Part shown: positions 40,011-47,858 of the stretch, piece by piece
Numbering within the stretch: position 1 is the stretch's first letter
Layout: every line of letters begins with the position of its first letter
Origin: Amycolatopsis dendrobii
Lineage (GTDB): Bacteria > Actinomycetota > Actinomycetes > Mycobacteriales > Pseudonocardiaceae
Assembly: GCF_014145675.1 (NCBI RefSeq)
Contig: NZ_JACGZW010000007.1
Coordinates: 1 to 64,000, forward strand
DNA length: 64,000 nucleotides
Reading direction: 5' to 3'
Program-made: the position numbers and the translations under genes
The notes under the pieces: generated by a model
The model's database searches: none
Told to the model about the DNA's origin: nothing
What the model saw: only the letters and a program-made list of their open reading frames with translations

Positions 40011-40640
40011 TCACCGGCCGGGACGCTGCCGCAGCAGCTCCGGCACCCGGTCGTATGCCTTCAGCTCGCCTGCCAGCTCCGGGACCAGGTAGCCGAGCAC
40101 CCGCAGAATCGTCTCGTGGTCCTTCCACAGATGCCGGTGATGAATCGGCTCGTGATGCATGATCCGGTTGCGGAACAGCAGCACGGTGCGCAAATCCGTG
40201 TGCAGATCACGCCGTTTGCCGCGGTAGAAGGCGAACGTGCGATGCAGGTGCGGGACCCACAGCGTCCGGTCGTAGGCACTGCTGAGCGTGGACACCCAGA
40301 ACCCGAGCGACAGGTTGGCCACGAGGTCGTCCGGGGTCCGCGGCCGTCCGCGCACAGTCAGCTTGCGCCGGGCCTCGGCCAGCTTGCCGACGCCGTCGGG
40401 GCGCAGCGGGGCGACCCGCCACCAGTCTTCCCGGCCGAACGCCGTCGCCAGCGTGCGGTGCAGGCCGTTCCGCAGCGCCAGCTCCAGGCAATGCAGCGCC
40501 GGGTAGAACGCCGCGGAAACCTCCACGTTCCACCAATAGAGCGCACTTGCCCTGGCGAGATCGCCTTCCGCCTTCGCGAGATACGGAGCGAACCTCGGGG
40601 TCGACAGACCTTCCTCGATCCACCCCGGCTCCTCCGGCAT
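40011..40640 (-). CDS. HEPN/Abi-like protein (candidate phage-defence RNase)
   Basis: A 209-residue helical protein resembling Abi_2/AbiD-F proteins: an N-terminal ARASALYWWNVEVSAAFYPALHCLELALRNGLHRTL helix pair, a WV...AYDRTLWVPHL middle and a C-terminal RNRIMHHEPI motif. RNxxxH is the catalytic signature of HEPN RNases, which cleave RNA in abortive infection and toxin systems. No antitoxin gene is adjacent. The ATG at 40640 has an unusually long purine site (AAAAAAAGGGGGAGGG) 7 nt upstream. It ends 3 bp from the EamA stop. Confidence 0.7.
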   Translation of the reverse strand: MPEEPGWIEEGLSTPRFAPYLAKAEGDLARASALYWWNVEVSAAFYPALHCLELALRNGLHRTLATAFGREDWWRVAPLRPDGVGKLAEARRKLTVRGRPRTPDDLVANLSLGFWVSTLSSAYDRTLWVPHLHRTFAFYRGKRRDLHTDLRTVLLFRNRIMHHEPIHHRHLWKDHETILRVLGYLVPELAGELKAYDRVPELLRQRPGR

Positions 40641-40775
40641 CAGCCGTCCCTCCCCCTTTTTTTGCCCCCTCCGGGCTGGAGGGGATGTGCTAGTATGGCG
40701 CAGTACGCCCCGGGTCGCCTCTGCTTTCGCATGCCGCCCGGGGCATCGCTTATTTCCGGGCCCAGGAACAGAAAA
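40641..40775 (-). promoter_or_regulatory. Structured leader region of the HEPN gene
   Basis: Two hairpins lie just upstream of the HEPN start: CCCCTCC/GGAGGGG (40666-40684) and GCCCCGGG/CCCGGGGC (40707-40744). On the minus strand the second has a GAAA tip loop. They are followed by the A-tract ribosome site. TAGTAT (plus) and its complement near 40690-40696 look like -10 boxes, so a plus-strand small RNA antisense to nothing known is also possible. No matching riboswitch family is recognised. Confidence 0.4.
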
Positions 40776-40805
40776 CCCCCGGCACGTCCGAAGACCCGCC
40801 GGGGG
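40776..40805 (-). terminator. Intrinsic terminator of the DedA gene
   Basis: Arms CCCCCGGC and GCCGGGGG with an inner GTC-TTCG-GAC tip, followed on the minus strand by TTTTC. It begins 17 bp downstream of the dedA stop at 40822. Confidence 0.85.
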
Positions 40806-40821
40806 AATCCCGTCAGCTAGT

Positions 40822-41469
40822 TCAGGCGACCGCGTCGTTCTTCTCCTCCGCCTGCGAGGACGCCTCCGCGTGCCGGGCCATGCGCTTCTTCAGCACCAGC
40901 GTCACCACCACGCCGATCACCAGCGCCGCTCCGAGGCCTGCCCACTGGAAGCCCTTCAGCCACTTGTCGGCGACCACGCCGAGGTAGTAGATGAGCGCCG
41001 TCGTCCCGCCTGCCCAGACGATGCCGCCCAGGGCGTTCGCGACAAGGAAGCGCGGGTAGTGCATGTTCAGCGACCCGGCGAGCGGGCCGGCCAGGATGCG
41101 CAGCACCGCGACGAACCGGCCGAAGAACACAGCCCACATACCGCGTTTGTGGAACATCTTTTCGGCGCTCGCGATGTGGTCGGGGCCGAAATGCTTGGGA
41201 AACTTCCGGCCGGCCCAGGCGAACAGCCGTTTGCCGCCCTTCTTGCCGATCAGGTACCCGATGCTGTCGCCGATGATCGCGCCCGCCGAAGCCAGCACGC
41301 CGATCCACAGCGGGTTCAGGCCGCTGTGCGACGACGCCAGCAGCGCCGCGCTCACCAGCACGATCTCCCCCGGCAACGGAATGCCCAGGCTTTCGACCAT
41401 CACCACCAAGCCCACCAACAGGTAGACCGACAGCGGAGGGATCGCCTCCAGCACGTGGTCGATGTTCAC
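40822..41469 (-). CDS. DedA-family membrane protein (VTT domain)
   Basis: A 215-residue membrane protein with the DedA signature: a PLPGEIVLVSAALLA motif, GDSIGYLIGKKGG, and GRFVAVLRILAGPLAGSLNM, with three or four further helices. It is probably a flippase for undecaprenyl phosphate or phospholipid. The GTG at 41469 has GGGGG 6 nt upstream. A second DedA homologue is encoded at 35873. Confidence 0.85.
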   Translation of the reverse strand: MNIDHVLEAIPPLSVYLLVGLVVMVESLGIPLPGEIVLVSAALLASSHSGLNPLWIGVLASAGAIIGDSIGYLIGKKGGKRLFAWAGRKFPKHFGPDHIASAEKMFHKRGMWAVFFGRFVAVLRILAGPLAGSLNMHYPRFLVANALGGIVWAGGTTALIYYLGVVADKWLKGFQWAGLGAALVIGVVVTLVLKKRMARHAEASSQAEEKNDAVA

Positions 41470-41578
41470 TGCCAACCCCCTTGTGATTCGTGCCTGGTCT
41501 CCGCAGGGTACCCAGGTCGAAAGCTTTCCCGCGTCCACCTGGAGTCGGGGGTGGGGTCCGCCTTCCGGCAGGGTTTTT

Positions 41579-42775
41579 TCAGGGTTTTTCCGACATAACA
41601 CGCAAAGCGCGCGATTCGAAGTACTCCCGTTCCGGGAGGCTCAAGGTGCGCTGGGCGGCGCGGACGTAGCAGTCGTGGGCACCTCGCGGATCACCGGACA
41701 GTTCGAGGAGATGGGCGCGGACCACGTCGGCCCGGTAGTGGTCCAGGTGCTCGGTCGCGTCCAATTCGGCCAGCGCGACCGCCGGGCCTTCGACGCGGGC
41801 AAGCGCGACCAAGCGGTTGAGGGTGACCATCGGACCGGGCGCGATCTGCCGCAGGAGGTCGTACAGCAGCAGGATCTGCGGCCAGTCGGTGTCGTCAGCG
41901 GTCGGGGCTTCGTCGTGCACGGCGGCGATCGCGGCTTGCAGCTGGTACGGGCCGACCGGGGTGTTCGCCAGCGCGTGTTCGATGAGGGCGCTGCCTTCGG
42001 CGATCGCGGCCGCGTCCCAGAGCGAACGGTCTTGGTCGACCAGCGGCACGGGGATGCCGTCCTGGCCGGTGCGGGCGGGGCGGCGGGCGTCGGTGAGCAG
42101 CATGAGAGCGAGCAGCCCGGCGACCTCGCCGTCGTCAGGGAGCAAGGCGTGCAGTTGCCGGGCGAGCCGGATGGCCTCCGCGGTCAGTTCGACGCGGTTC
42201 ACCTCGCTGCCGGAGCTGGCGGTGTGGCCTTCGGTGAACACCAGATACAGCACCTGCAATACCGCGGCGACGCGTTCCGGCAGCTCGTCCTGGGGCGGCA
42301 GGGCGAAATCCGCACCGCGCAGCTTCTGCTTCGCGCGGCTGATTCGCTGGCCGATCGTCGGCTCCGGGACCAGGTACGCCCGCGCGATCTCGGCGGTGGT
42401 CAGGCCGCCGACGGCACGCAACGTGAGAGCCACCTGCGACGGGCGGGTCAACGCGGGATGGCAGCAGAGCAACAGCAGGGTGAGGGTGTCGTCTTGCTGC
42501 GGCACGAGTTCGAAGGACGGCGGTTTCAGTGCGGCCACCGTCTCCTCGCGGCGGATCCGCGCGGCCTCGTTGCGCCACATCTCGATCCGCCGCCGCGAAG
42601 CGGTCGTGATGAGCCAGGCCTTCGGATTGTCCGGGACCCCGTCCTTCGGCCACTGCACGGCGGCGGCGAGCAGGGCCTCCTGCACGGCGTCCTCGCATTT
42701 GCCGAAATCGCCGTAGCGGCGCACGAGCGCGGTCAGCACCTGCGGGATGAGGTCGCGCAGGAGGCCGTCGATCAC
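41579..42775 (-). CDS. ECF42-type RNA polymerase sigma factor
   Basis: A 398-residue sigma factor with sigma2 (DAVQEALLAAAVQWP, PKAWLITTASRRRIEMWRNE) and sigma4 (GGLTTAEIARAYLVPEPTIGQRISRAKQKLR) regions. A long helical C-terminal half with TPR-like character follows. This layout, next to a DGPF protein, is the ECF42 group (recalled knowledge). It starts with GTG at 42775, overlapping the DGPF stop by 4 bp (GTGA), so the two are translated together. Confidence 0.88.
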   Translation of the reverse strand: MIDGLLRDLIPQVLTALVRRYGDFGKCEDAVQEALLAAAVQWPKDGVPDNPKAWLITTASRRRIEMWRNEAARIRREETVAALKPPSFELVPQQDDTLTLLLLCCHPALTRPSQVALTLRAVGGLTTAEIARAYLVPEPTIGQRISRAKQKLRGADFALPPQDELPERVAAVLQVLYLVFTEGHTASSGSEVNRVELTAEAIRLARQLHALLPDDGEVAGLLALMLLTDARRPARTGQDGIPVPLVDQDRSLWDAAAIAEGSALIEHALANTPVGPYQLQAAIAAVHDEAPTADDTDWPQILLLYDLLRQIAPGPMVTLNRLVALARVEGPAVALAELDATEHLDHYRADVVRAHLLELSGDPRGAHDCYVRAAQRTLSLPEREYFESRALRVMSEKP

Positions 42776-43152
42776 AGCTCGAAGTCCACGTCGCCGGTCA
42801 GCCCCATCACGGGCCGCACCTCGATCGTCGCGTACGGGGCCTCCGGGATCCGCGCGGCGATCTCCAGCGCGCGGGCCTCCGAATCGCATTCCAGCAGGTA
42901 GAACCCGGCGAGCTGTTCCTTGATCTCGGCGAATGGCCCGTCGGTGGTGCTCACGCCGTCCGCGCTCACCCGGACCTGCTTCGTCAGCTCCGGCGCGGCC
43001 AGCCGCTCGGACACGATCCGCTCGCCGGTGCCCGCCAGCTCCTCGTGGAACCGCTGGTAAGCCCGCAGACCCTCGGCCTTCTGCTCGTCGGTCATCCCCG
43101 CCCACGCCGCGCGCGACGCCGGGTTGCCGTAGATCAGGACCAGATACTTCAT
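42772..43152 (-). CDS. DGPF/YCII-family protein
   Basis: A 126-residue protein with the DGPF signature (TTDGPFAEIKEQLAGFYLLE) and an N-terminal YLVLIYGN strand, a YCII-like ferredoxin fold. Such proteins are the usual partners of ECF42 sigma factors. Their role is unknown. The ATG at 43152 has AGGAGG upstream. It lies first in a DGPF-sigma operon and faces a divergent SnoaL-like gene, with a symmetric promoter between. Confidence 0.85.
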   Translation of the reverse strand: MKYLVLIYGNPASRAAWAGMTDEQKAEGLRAYQRFHEELAGTGERIVSERLAAPELTKQVRVSADGVSTTDGPFAEIKEQLAGFYLLECDSEARALEIAARIPEAPYATIEVRPVMGLTGDVDFEL

Positions 43153-43184
43153 CGGGAGCCTCCTCGAAAAGTTTTTCCACCCCA

Positions 43185-43216
43185 GATGTCGAAGCAGGGC
43201 GGACGGCTTCGACGTC
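43185..43216. promoter_or_regulatory. Symmetric, probably bidirectional ECF42 promoter
   Basis: On the plus strand TGTCGA (43187-43192), 17 nt, then CGACGTC (43210-43216). On the minus strand CGTCGA (43214-43209), 17 nt, then CGACATC (43191-43185). Both fit the TGTCGA / CGA(T)C pattern I recall for ECF42, and the whole is an inverted repeat. It would drive both the DGPF-sigma operon and the SnoaL-like gene with leaders of about 25-35 nt. Confidence 0.6.
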
Positions 43217-43254
43217 CCGGACGAACACCGAGTCCGGGAAAAGGAGACCACAGA

Positions 43255-43677
43255 ATGTCCGAAAACGAGATCCGCGACCTGCTGGCCGAGCGCACCGCCG
43301 CGATGCACGCGAAGGACCCGCAGCGGGTCGTCGCGAGCTACACCGAGAAGGCGGTCAAATTCGATCTCGCCCCGCCGCTGCGCACGACCGGCGCTTCCGC
43401 GGAGCACGTCGCGCAGTGGATGAGCACCTTCGACGGGCCGATTTCCTATACGTACCACGACGAGGAGATCACCGTGTCCGGCGATCTCGCGGTGGTGGCG
43501 GCGCTGGCGAAACTGACCGCGACGCCGCAGGGCCAGAGCGAATCGTTCACGCTCTGGTTCCGCGCCACGCTTGCCTTGCGGCGCACCGGAAACGACTGGC
43601 TGATCGCGCACGAGCACAACTCGACGCCGTTCCACATGGACGGTTCGTTCCGCGCCGCTGTCGACCTTCAGCCCTGA
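43255..43677 (+). CDS. SnoaL-like (NTF2-fold) protein
   Basis: A 140-residue small cone-shaped NTF2-fold protein: IRDLLAERTAAMHAKDPQRVVASYTEKAVKFDLAPPL at the start and WLIAHEHNSTPFHMDGS at the end. Such proteins are often bifunctional hydrolases/isomerases or ketosteroid-isomerase-like. The ATG at 43255 has AAGGAG upstream. It is divergent from the DGPF-sigma operon, with the ECF42-like promoter in the gap, so it is a likely sigma target. Confidence 0.8.
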   Translation: MSENEIRDLLAERTAAMHAKDPQRVVASYTEKAVKFDLAPPLRTTGASAEHVAQWMSTFDGPISYTYHDEEITVSGDLAVVAALAKLTATPQGQSESFTLWFRATLALRRTGNDWLIAHEHNSTPFHMDGSFRAAVDLQP

Positions 43678-43682
43678 AAACG

Positions 43683-43724
43683 CGGTGAAGGGCTCCTCGA
43701 ATTGCTTCGGGGAGCCCTTCACCG
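43683..43724. repeat. Family-A palindrome between SnoaL-like gene and ABC operon
   Basis: Arms CGGTGAAGGGCTCCTCGAA and TTCGGGGAGCCCTTCACCG pair over 19 bp with one mismatch around TTGC. It shares the GTGAAGGGCTCC arm with the palindrome at 2360-2410. It lies between convergent genes ending at 43677 and 43729, so may terminate both. Confidence 0.75.
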
Positions 43725-43728
43725 GCGG

Positions 43729-44841
43729 TCAGAGGATTTCGGCGGCCGAACCGACGTCCGGCGGGCCGAGGTCCGGGTTCAGCGCCCCGGCGTCGACCAG
43801 TTCCACCTCGACCTTGTGCGGCTGGATCCGGCCGTCGCGGATGTCCTCCGCGTAGTGGCAGGCCACCCGGTGCCCGTCGCCGATCTCGCGCAGCTGCGGG
43901 CGATCGGTGCCGCACAGGCTTTCCTGCTTCCACGGGCACCGCGTGTGAAACCGGCAGCCCGACGGCGGATTGGCGGGCGAAGGCAGGTCGCCGGCCAGCA
44001 GGATCTGCTCGCGGCTGTCCTCCACCACCGGGTCCGGCACCGGGATCGCCGAGAGCAGCGCGCGCGTGTAGGGGTGCAGCGGATTCTGATACAGCTCCTC
44101 CGACGTCGTTTCCTCGACCAGCGCGCCGAGGTACATCACGCCGATCCGGTCGGAGATGTGCCGGACCACCGCGAGGTCGTGCGCGATCACCACGTAGGTG
44201 AGACCGAGCTTGTCCTGCAGATCCTCCAGCAGGTTCACCACCTGCGCCTGCACCGAAACGTCGAGCGCGGACACCGGTTCGTCGGCGACGATCAGGTCCG
44301 GCTCCACCGCGAGCGCCCGCGCGATGCCGATGCGCTGGCGCTGGCCGCCGGAGAACTCGTGCGGGTACTTCCGCAGCGCGGTCTCCGGAAGGCCGACCGC
44401 GCTCAGCAGTTCGCGCAGCCGTTTCGCGGTGGACTCCTTGTCCTTGTCCAGCCCGTGCGCGCGCATGCCCTCGACGAGGATCGACTCGACCGACTGACGC
44501 GGGTCCAGGCTCGACATCGGGTCCTGGAACACCATCTGCATCCGCCGGCGCGCCTTGCGCAACTGCTCGCCCTTGAGCTGTGCGACATCGGTGCCGTCGA
44601 ACACGACCTTGCCGCCGGTCGGCTCGTTGAGCCGCAGGATCGCGCGGCCGAGCGTCGACTTGCCGCAGCCGGATTCGCCGACCAGGCCGTAGGTTTCGCC
44701 GCGGCGGATCGACAGGTCGACCCCGTCGACCGCGAACACGTGCCCCACCGTGCGGTCCACGATGATGCCGCGCTTGATCGGGAAGTGCACCTTGAGGTCG
44801 GTGACCTCGAGCAGCACCTCGTCGGTGTTCGCCACCGTCAT
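43729..44841 (-). CDS. Peptide ABC transporter ATPase (OppF/DppF type)
   Basis: A 370-residue ABC ATPase. Walker A is GLVGESGCGKST, the signature is FSGGQRQRIGIARAL, and Walker B is LIVADEP. The C-terminal oligopeptide_HPY domain has a CRFHTRCPWKQESLC cysteine cluster, which is typical of Dpp/Opp ATPases with an iron-sulfur site. It powers import of peptides or nickel with the partners upstream. The ATG at 44841 overlaps the oppD stop (ATGA). Confidence 0.9.
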   Translation of the reverse strand: MTVANTDEVLLEVTDLKVHFPIKRGIIVDRTVGHVFAVDGVDLSIRRGETYGLVGESGCGKSTLGRAILRLNEPTGGKVVFDGTDVAQLKGEQLRKARRRMQMVFQDPMSSLDPRQSVESILVEGMRAHGLDKDKESTAKRLRELLSAVGLPETALRKYPHEFSGGQRQRIGIARALAVEPDLIVADEPVSALDVSVQAQVVNLLEDLQDKLGLTYVVIAHDLAVVRHISDRIGVMYLGALVEETTSEELYQNPLHPYTRALLSAIPVPDPVVEDSREQILLAGDLPSPANPPSGCRFHTRCPWKQESLCGTDRPQLREIGDGHRVACHYAEDIRDGRIQPHKVEVELVDAGALNPDLGPPDVGSAAEIL

Positions 44842-45833
44842 CGGGTTCCTCCTCCTGCCGCCACGGCGGGTTGCACCGGGTTGTGGCAGCGCAGCAAGCC
44901 GTTCCGGTCGGGAACGAGCTCCGGCGAATGCTCCAGGCAGGCCTGGATCGCGTTCGGGCAGCGCGGCGCGAACGCGCAGCCGCCGTCCCACGGGATGTTG
45001 TCGGCCACCGAACCGCGGATCGGCACGAGCTTCTCGCCGCGGCCCTCGTCGAGCCGCGGGATCGAGGACAGCAGGCCGTGCGTATACGGATGGCGCGGCT
45101 GCGCGAACAGCGAATGCCGTTCCTGGCGCTCCACGATCCGGCCGCCGTAGAGCACGTTGACCTCGTCGCAGAGCCCGGCGACGACGCCGAGATCGTGCGT
45201 GATCATCACCAGCGCGGTCCCGGTGTCCTGCACCAGTTCCCGCAGCAGCGCGAGGATCTGCGCCTGGATCGTCACGTCGAGCGCGGTGGTCGGCTCGTCG
45301 GCGATGAGCAGCCGCGGACGGCAGGCCAGCGCGATCGCGATCAGCGCACGCTGGCGCATCCCGCCGGAAAGCTGGTGCGGGTACTCGGAAAGCCGCCGCG
45401 TCGGGTCGGGGATGCCGACCTTGTCGAGCAGTTCCGCCGCTTCGATCCGCGCCTTCTTGCGCGGCATGTCGCGGTGGCGCTCCAGCACCTCGGTGATCTG
45501 CAGCCCGATCGGGATGACCGGGTTCAGCGAGGACAGCGGATCCTGGAACACCATGCCGAGATCGCGGCCGCGCCGGTCGCGCATTTCGCGGTCGGACAGG
45601 GTCAGCAGGTCGGTGCCCTCGAAGCGCACCGAACCGCTGACGGTGTTGCCGCGCTTGGCGAGCAGCCGCATGATCGCGAGCGACGTCACCGACTTGCCGC
45701 AGCCGGACTCGCCGACCAGACCGACCGTCTGGCCGGGTTCGACGTCGAAACTCACGCCGTCGACCGCGGTGAACGGACGCTCGCCGCGGCGCTGGAACAC
45801 GACCTTCAGGTCGCGGACTTCGAGAAGTGCCAC
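44838..45833 (-). CDS. Peptide ABC transporter ATPase (OppD/DppD type)
   Basis: A 331-residue ABC ATPase. Walker A is GLVGESGCGKSV, the signature is LSGGMRQRALIAIAL, Walker B is LLIADEP, and the C-terminal cysteine set is in CAFAPRCPNAIQAC. It pairs with the OppF-type subunit, whose start overlaps its stop. The GTG at 45833 lies 4 bp after the oppC stop. Confidence 0.9.
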   Translation of the reverse strand: MALLEVRDLKVVFQRRGERPFTAVDGVSFDVEPGQTVGLVGESGCGKSVTSLAIMRLLAKRGNTVSGSVRFEGTDLLTLSDREMRDRRGRDLGMVFQDPLSSLNPVIPIGLQITEVLERHRDMPRKKARIEAAELLDKVGIPDPTRRLSEYPHQLSGGMRQRALIAIALACRPRLLIADEPTTALDVTIQAQILALLRELVQDTGTALVMITHDLGVVAGLCDEVNVLYGGRIVERQERHSLFAQPRHPYTHGLLSSIPRLDEGRGEKLVPIRGSVADNIPWDGGCAFAPRCPNAIQACLEHSPELVPDRNGLLRCHNPVQPAVAAGGGTR

Positions 45834-45837
45834 GGGG

Positions 45838-46773
45838 TCACCGCCGGTTCTTCGGGTCGAGGGCTTCGCGGAGGGACTCGCCGAGCAGCGTGAACCCGAG
45901 CGCCACGATGATGATCGCGATCGCCGGGTAGTAGGCCAGCTCGGGCCGGATGTCGAGGAAGTGCTGGGAAGCGTTGCCCAGCATCAAACCCCACTCCGCG
46001 CGGGTCGGGTCCGGGTCGCCGAGACCGAGGAACGACAGCGCCGCGGCCTCCAGGATCGCGGTCGCCAGGGTCAGCGTCGCCTGCACGATCACCGGGCCGA
46101 GCGAGTTCGGCAGCATGTGCCGGAACACGACCGTCGTCCGCTTCACGCCGAGCGACGTCGCCGCGAGCACGTGGTCCGCCTCGCGCTGGGCGAGCATCGA
46201 ACCGCGCAGCAGCCGGGCGAAAATCGGCACGCCGATGATCGACACCGCAATGATCACCGTCCACTGGCTCGGCTTCGCGAACAGCGAGGCGATCGATATC
46301 GCCAGCAGCAGCGAGGGAAACGCCAGCAGCACGTCGACCACTCGCATGAGGACCGTGTCGACCCAACCGCCGAAGGCACCCGCGAGACCGCCGATAAGCG
46401 CACCGATGAGCACGCCGATCACCGTGGCGAGCACGCCGACCAGCAGGGTCTGCTGTGCGCCGATCAGCAGCCGGGACAGGAAGTCGCGGCCGAAATCGTC
46501 GACGCCGAGCGGGAAACCGGGCTGTGCGCCGGGAATGATGCCGCGGCCGAGGATGACCTTGTCCTGCAAATACCGGACCTGTGGATCCTTCGGCGCGAGC
46601 AGCGGCGCGAAAATCGCCAGCAGCAGGAACAGCAGGATGATCACGCCGCCGACGATGGCCACCGGACTGCGCAGCATCCGGCGCAATGCCTCGGCGCCGA
46701 GGCTGCGCCCGCCCGCCGACGCCGCGGCGAGCTTGTCGATCGGCTCTTTCTTCTTGTTCAGCAGAGTGTTCAC
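45838..46773 (-). CDS. Peptide ABC transporter permease (OppC/DppC type)
   Basis: A 311-residue membrane protein with an N-terminal single helix, an OppC_N region and five BPD_transp_1 helices. The EAA loop is EADHVLAATSLGVKRTTVVFRHMLP. It forms the channel with OppB. The GTG at 46773 overlaps the oppB TGA by 4 bp (GTGA). Confidence 0.9.
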   Translation of the reverse strand: MNTLLNKKKEPIDKLAAASAGGRSLGAEALRRMLRSPVAIVGGVIILLFLLLAIFAPLLAPKDPQVRYLQDKVILGRGIIPGAQPGFPLGVDDFGRDFLSRLLIGAQQTLLVGVLATVIGVLIGALIGGLAGAFGGWVDTVLMRVVDVLLAFPSLLLAISIASLFAKPSQWTVIIAVSIIGVPIFARLLRGSMLAQREADHVLAATSLGVKRTTVVFRHMLPNSLGPVIVQATLTLATAILEAAALSFLGLGDPDPTRAEWGLMLGNASQHFLDIRPELAYYPAIAIIIVALGFTLLGESLREALDPKNRR

Positions 46774-47771
46774 CGCACACGCACCCTCGGGTCGATGAGC
46801 CCGTAGGAAATATCCACGAGCATGTTCACGAGCACGTAGACCAGTGCCCCGAGAAGCAGCAGCGCCTGCAGCCGCGGGTAGTCCCGCTTGTCGATCCCTT
46901 CGGCGAGAAGGAATCCGAGGCCGCGGAAGTTGAACACTCGCTCGGTCAGCACGGCGCCGCCGAGCAGCGCGCCGGTCTGCAGGCCGATCGTGGTGATCAC
47001 CGGCAGCAAGGCGTTGCGCAGCACGTGCCGCTGGCGGACCACGGGCTGCGTGAGGCCCTTCGAGTTCGCGGTGCGGATGAAGTCCTCGTTGAACACGTCG
47101 AGCACCGAAGCGCGGGTGATCCGGGTGATCACCGCGAGCGGAATGGTGGCGAGCGCGAGCGCGGGAAGAATGAGGTGCTTGATCGCGTCCCACACCGCGT
47201 CCCATTCGCCGGTCATCATTCCGTCGAGAATGGCGAAATGCGTGACGACGGTGGCGTCGATACCCGGAGCCTGCCTGCCCTGCGACGGCAAGCCGAGCGG
47301 CGTGGAAAGCAGGTCCTGCATCATGTAGCCGAGGAAGAAGATCGGCACCGCGACGCCGACCAGGGTCAGCACGATGATGACGTTGTCGACGATCTGCCCG
47401 CGGAACCGCGCGGCGAGATAGCCGAACGAGATCCCGAGCGCCACGGCGATGATCATCGCGGTGATGCCCAGTTCAATGGTGGCCGGAAGGAACGTGCCGA
47501 TCTCCGACATCACCGGCCGCGACGACACGAGCGAATTGCCGAAATCGCCGGTGACCGCGCGGCCGAGGAATTTGAAGTACTGCACGAAAATCGGCTGGTC
47601 GAGGCCGAGCACGTGGTTCAGGTTCGCGAGTTTTTCCGGAGTCGCCTTGTCCCCGAGCAGAGCGGACGCGGGCCCGCCGGGGAGTGAGCGCAACCAGGCG
47701 AACACCAGGATGGACAGGATGAGCAGCGTCGGGATCGCTTGTAGCAGCCGACGCACGAGAAAACGGAGCAC
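46770..47771 (-). CDS. Peptide ABC transporter permease (OppB/DppB type)
   Basis: A 333-residue permease beginning MLRFLVRRLLQAIPTLLILSILVF, with the OppB EAA loop NEDFIRTANSKGLTQPVVRQRHVLRNAL. The GTG at 47771 has AAAGGA 6 nt upstream. It starts 87 bp after the binding-protein gene, beyond a strong hairpin. Confidence 0.9.
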   Translation of the reverse strand: MLRFLVRRLLQAIPTLLILSILVFAWLRSLPGGPASALLGDKATPEKLANLNHVLGLDQPIFVQYFKFLGRAVTGDFGNSLVSSRPVMSEIGTFLPATIELGITAMIIAVALGISFGYLAARFRGQIVDNVIIVLTLVGVAVPIFFLGYMMQDLLSTPLGLPSQGRQAPGIDATVVTHFAILDGMMTGEWDAVWDAIKHLILPALALATIPLAVITRITRASVLDVFNEDFIRTANSKGLTQPVVRQRHVLRNALLPVITTIGLQTGALLGGAVLTERVFNFRGLGFLLAEGIDKRDYPRLQALLLLGALVYVLVNMLVDISYGLIDPRVRVR

Positions 47772-47811
47772 GAGTAGTCCTTTGTGTACAGCCCGGGAAC
47801 GAGGCCAAGGG

Positions 47812-47849
47812 CAGGCGCGGTAGCACCTGCCCTTGGCCTGGCTGCTCAG
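47812..47849 (-). terminator. Hairpin between oppA and oppB
   Basis: Perfect 14-bp arms AGGCCAAGGGCAGG and CCTGCCCTTGGCCT with a 10-nt loop, 10 bp downstream of the oppA stop. No T-run follows on the minus strand. This is the usual place for a partial terminator or mRNA-stabilising structure that gives more binding protein than permease. Confidence 0.75.
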
Positions 47850-47858
47850 TGGAGCACG

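Noticed and set aside
40691..40775. A known small RNA such as SRP RNA or 6S RNA
   Set aside because: The hairpins lack the conserved loops of SRP RNA and the long open bubble of 6S RNA. Only a generic structured leader can be supported.
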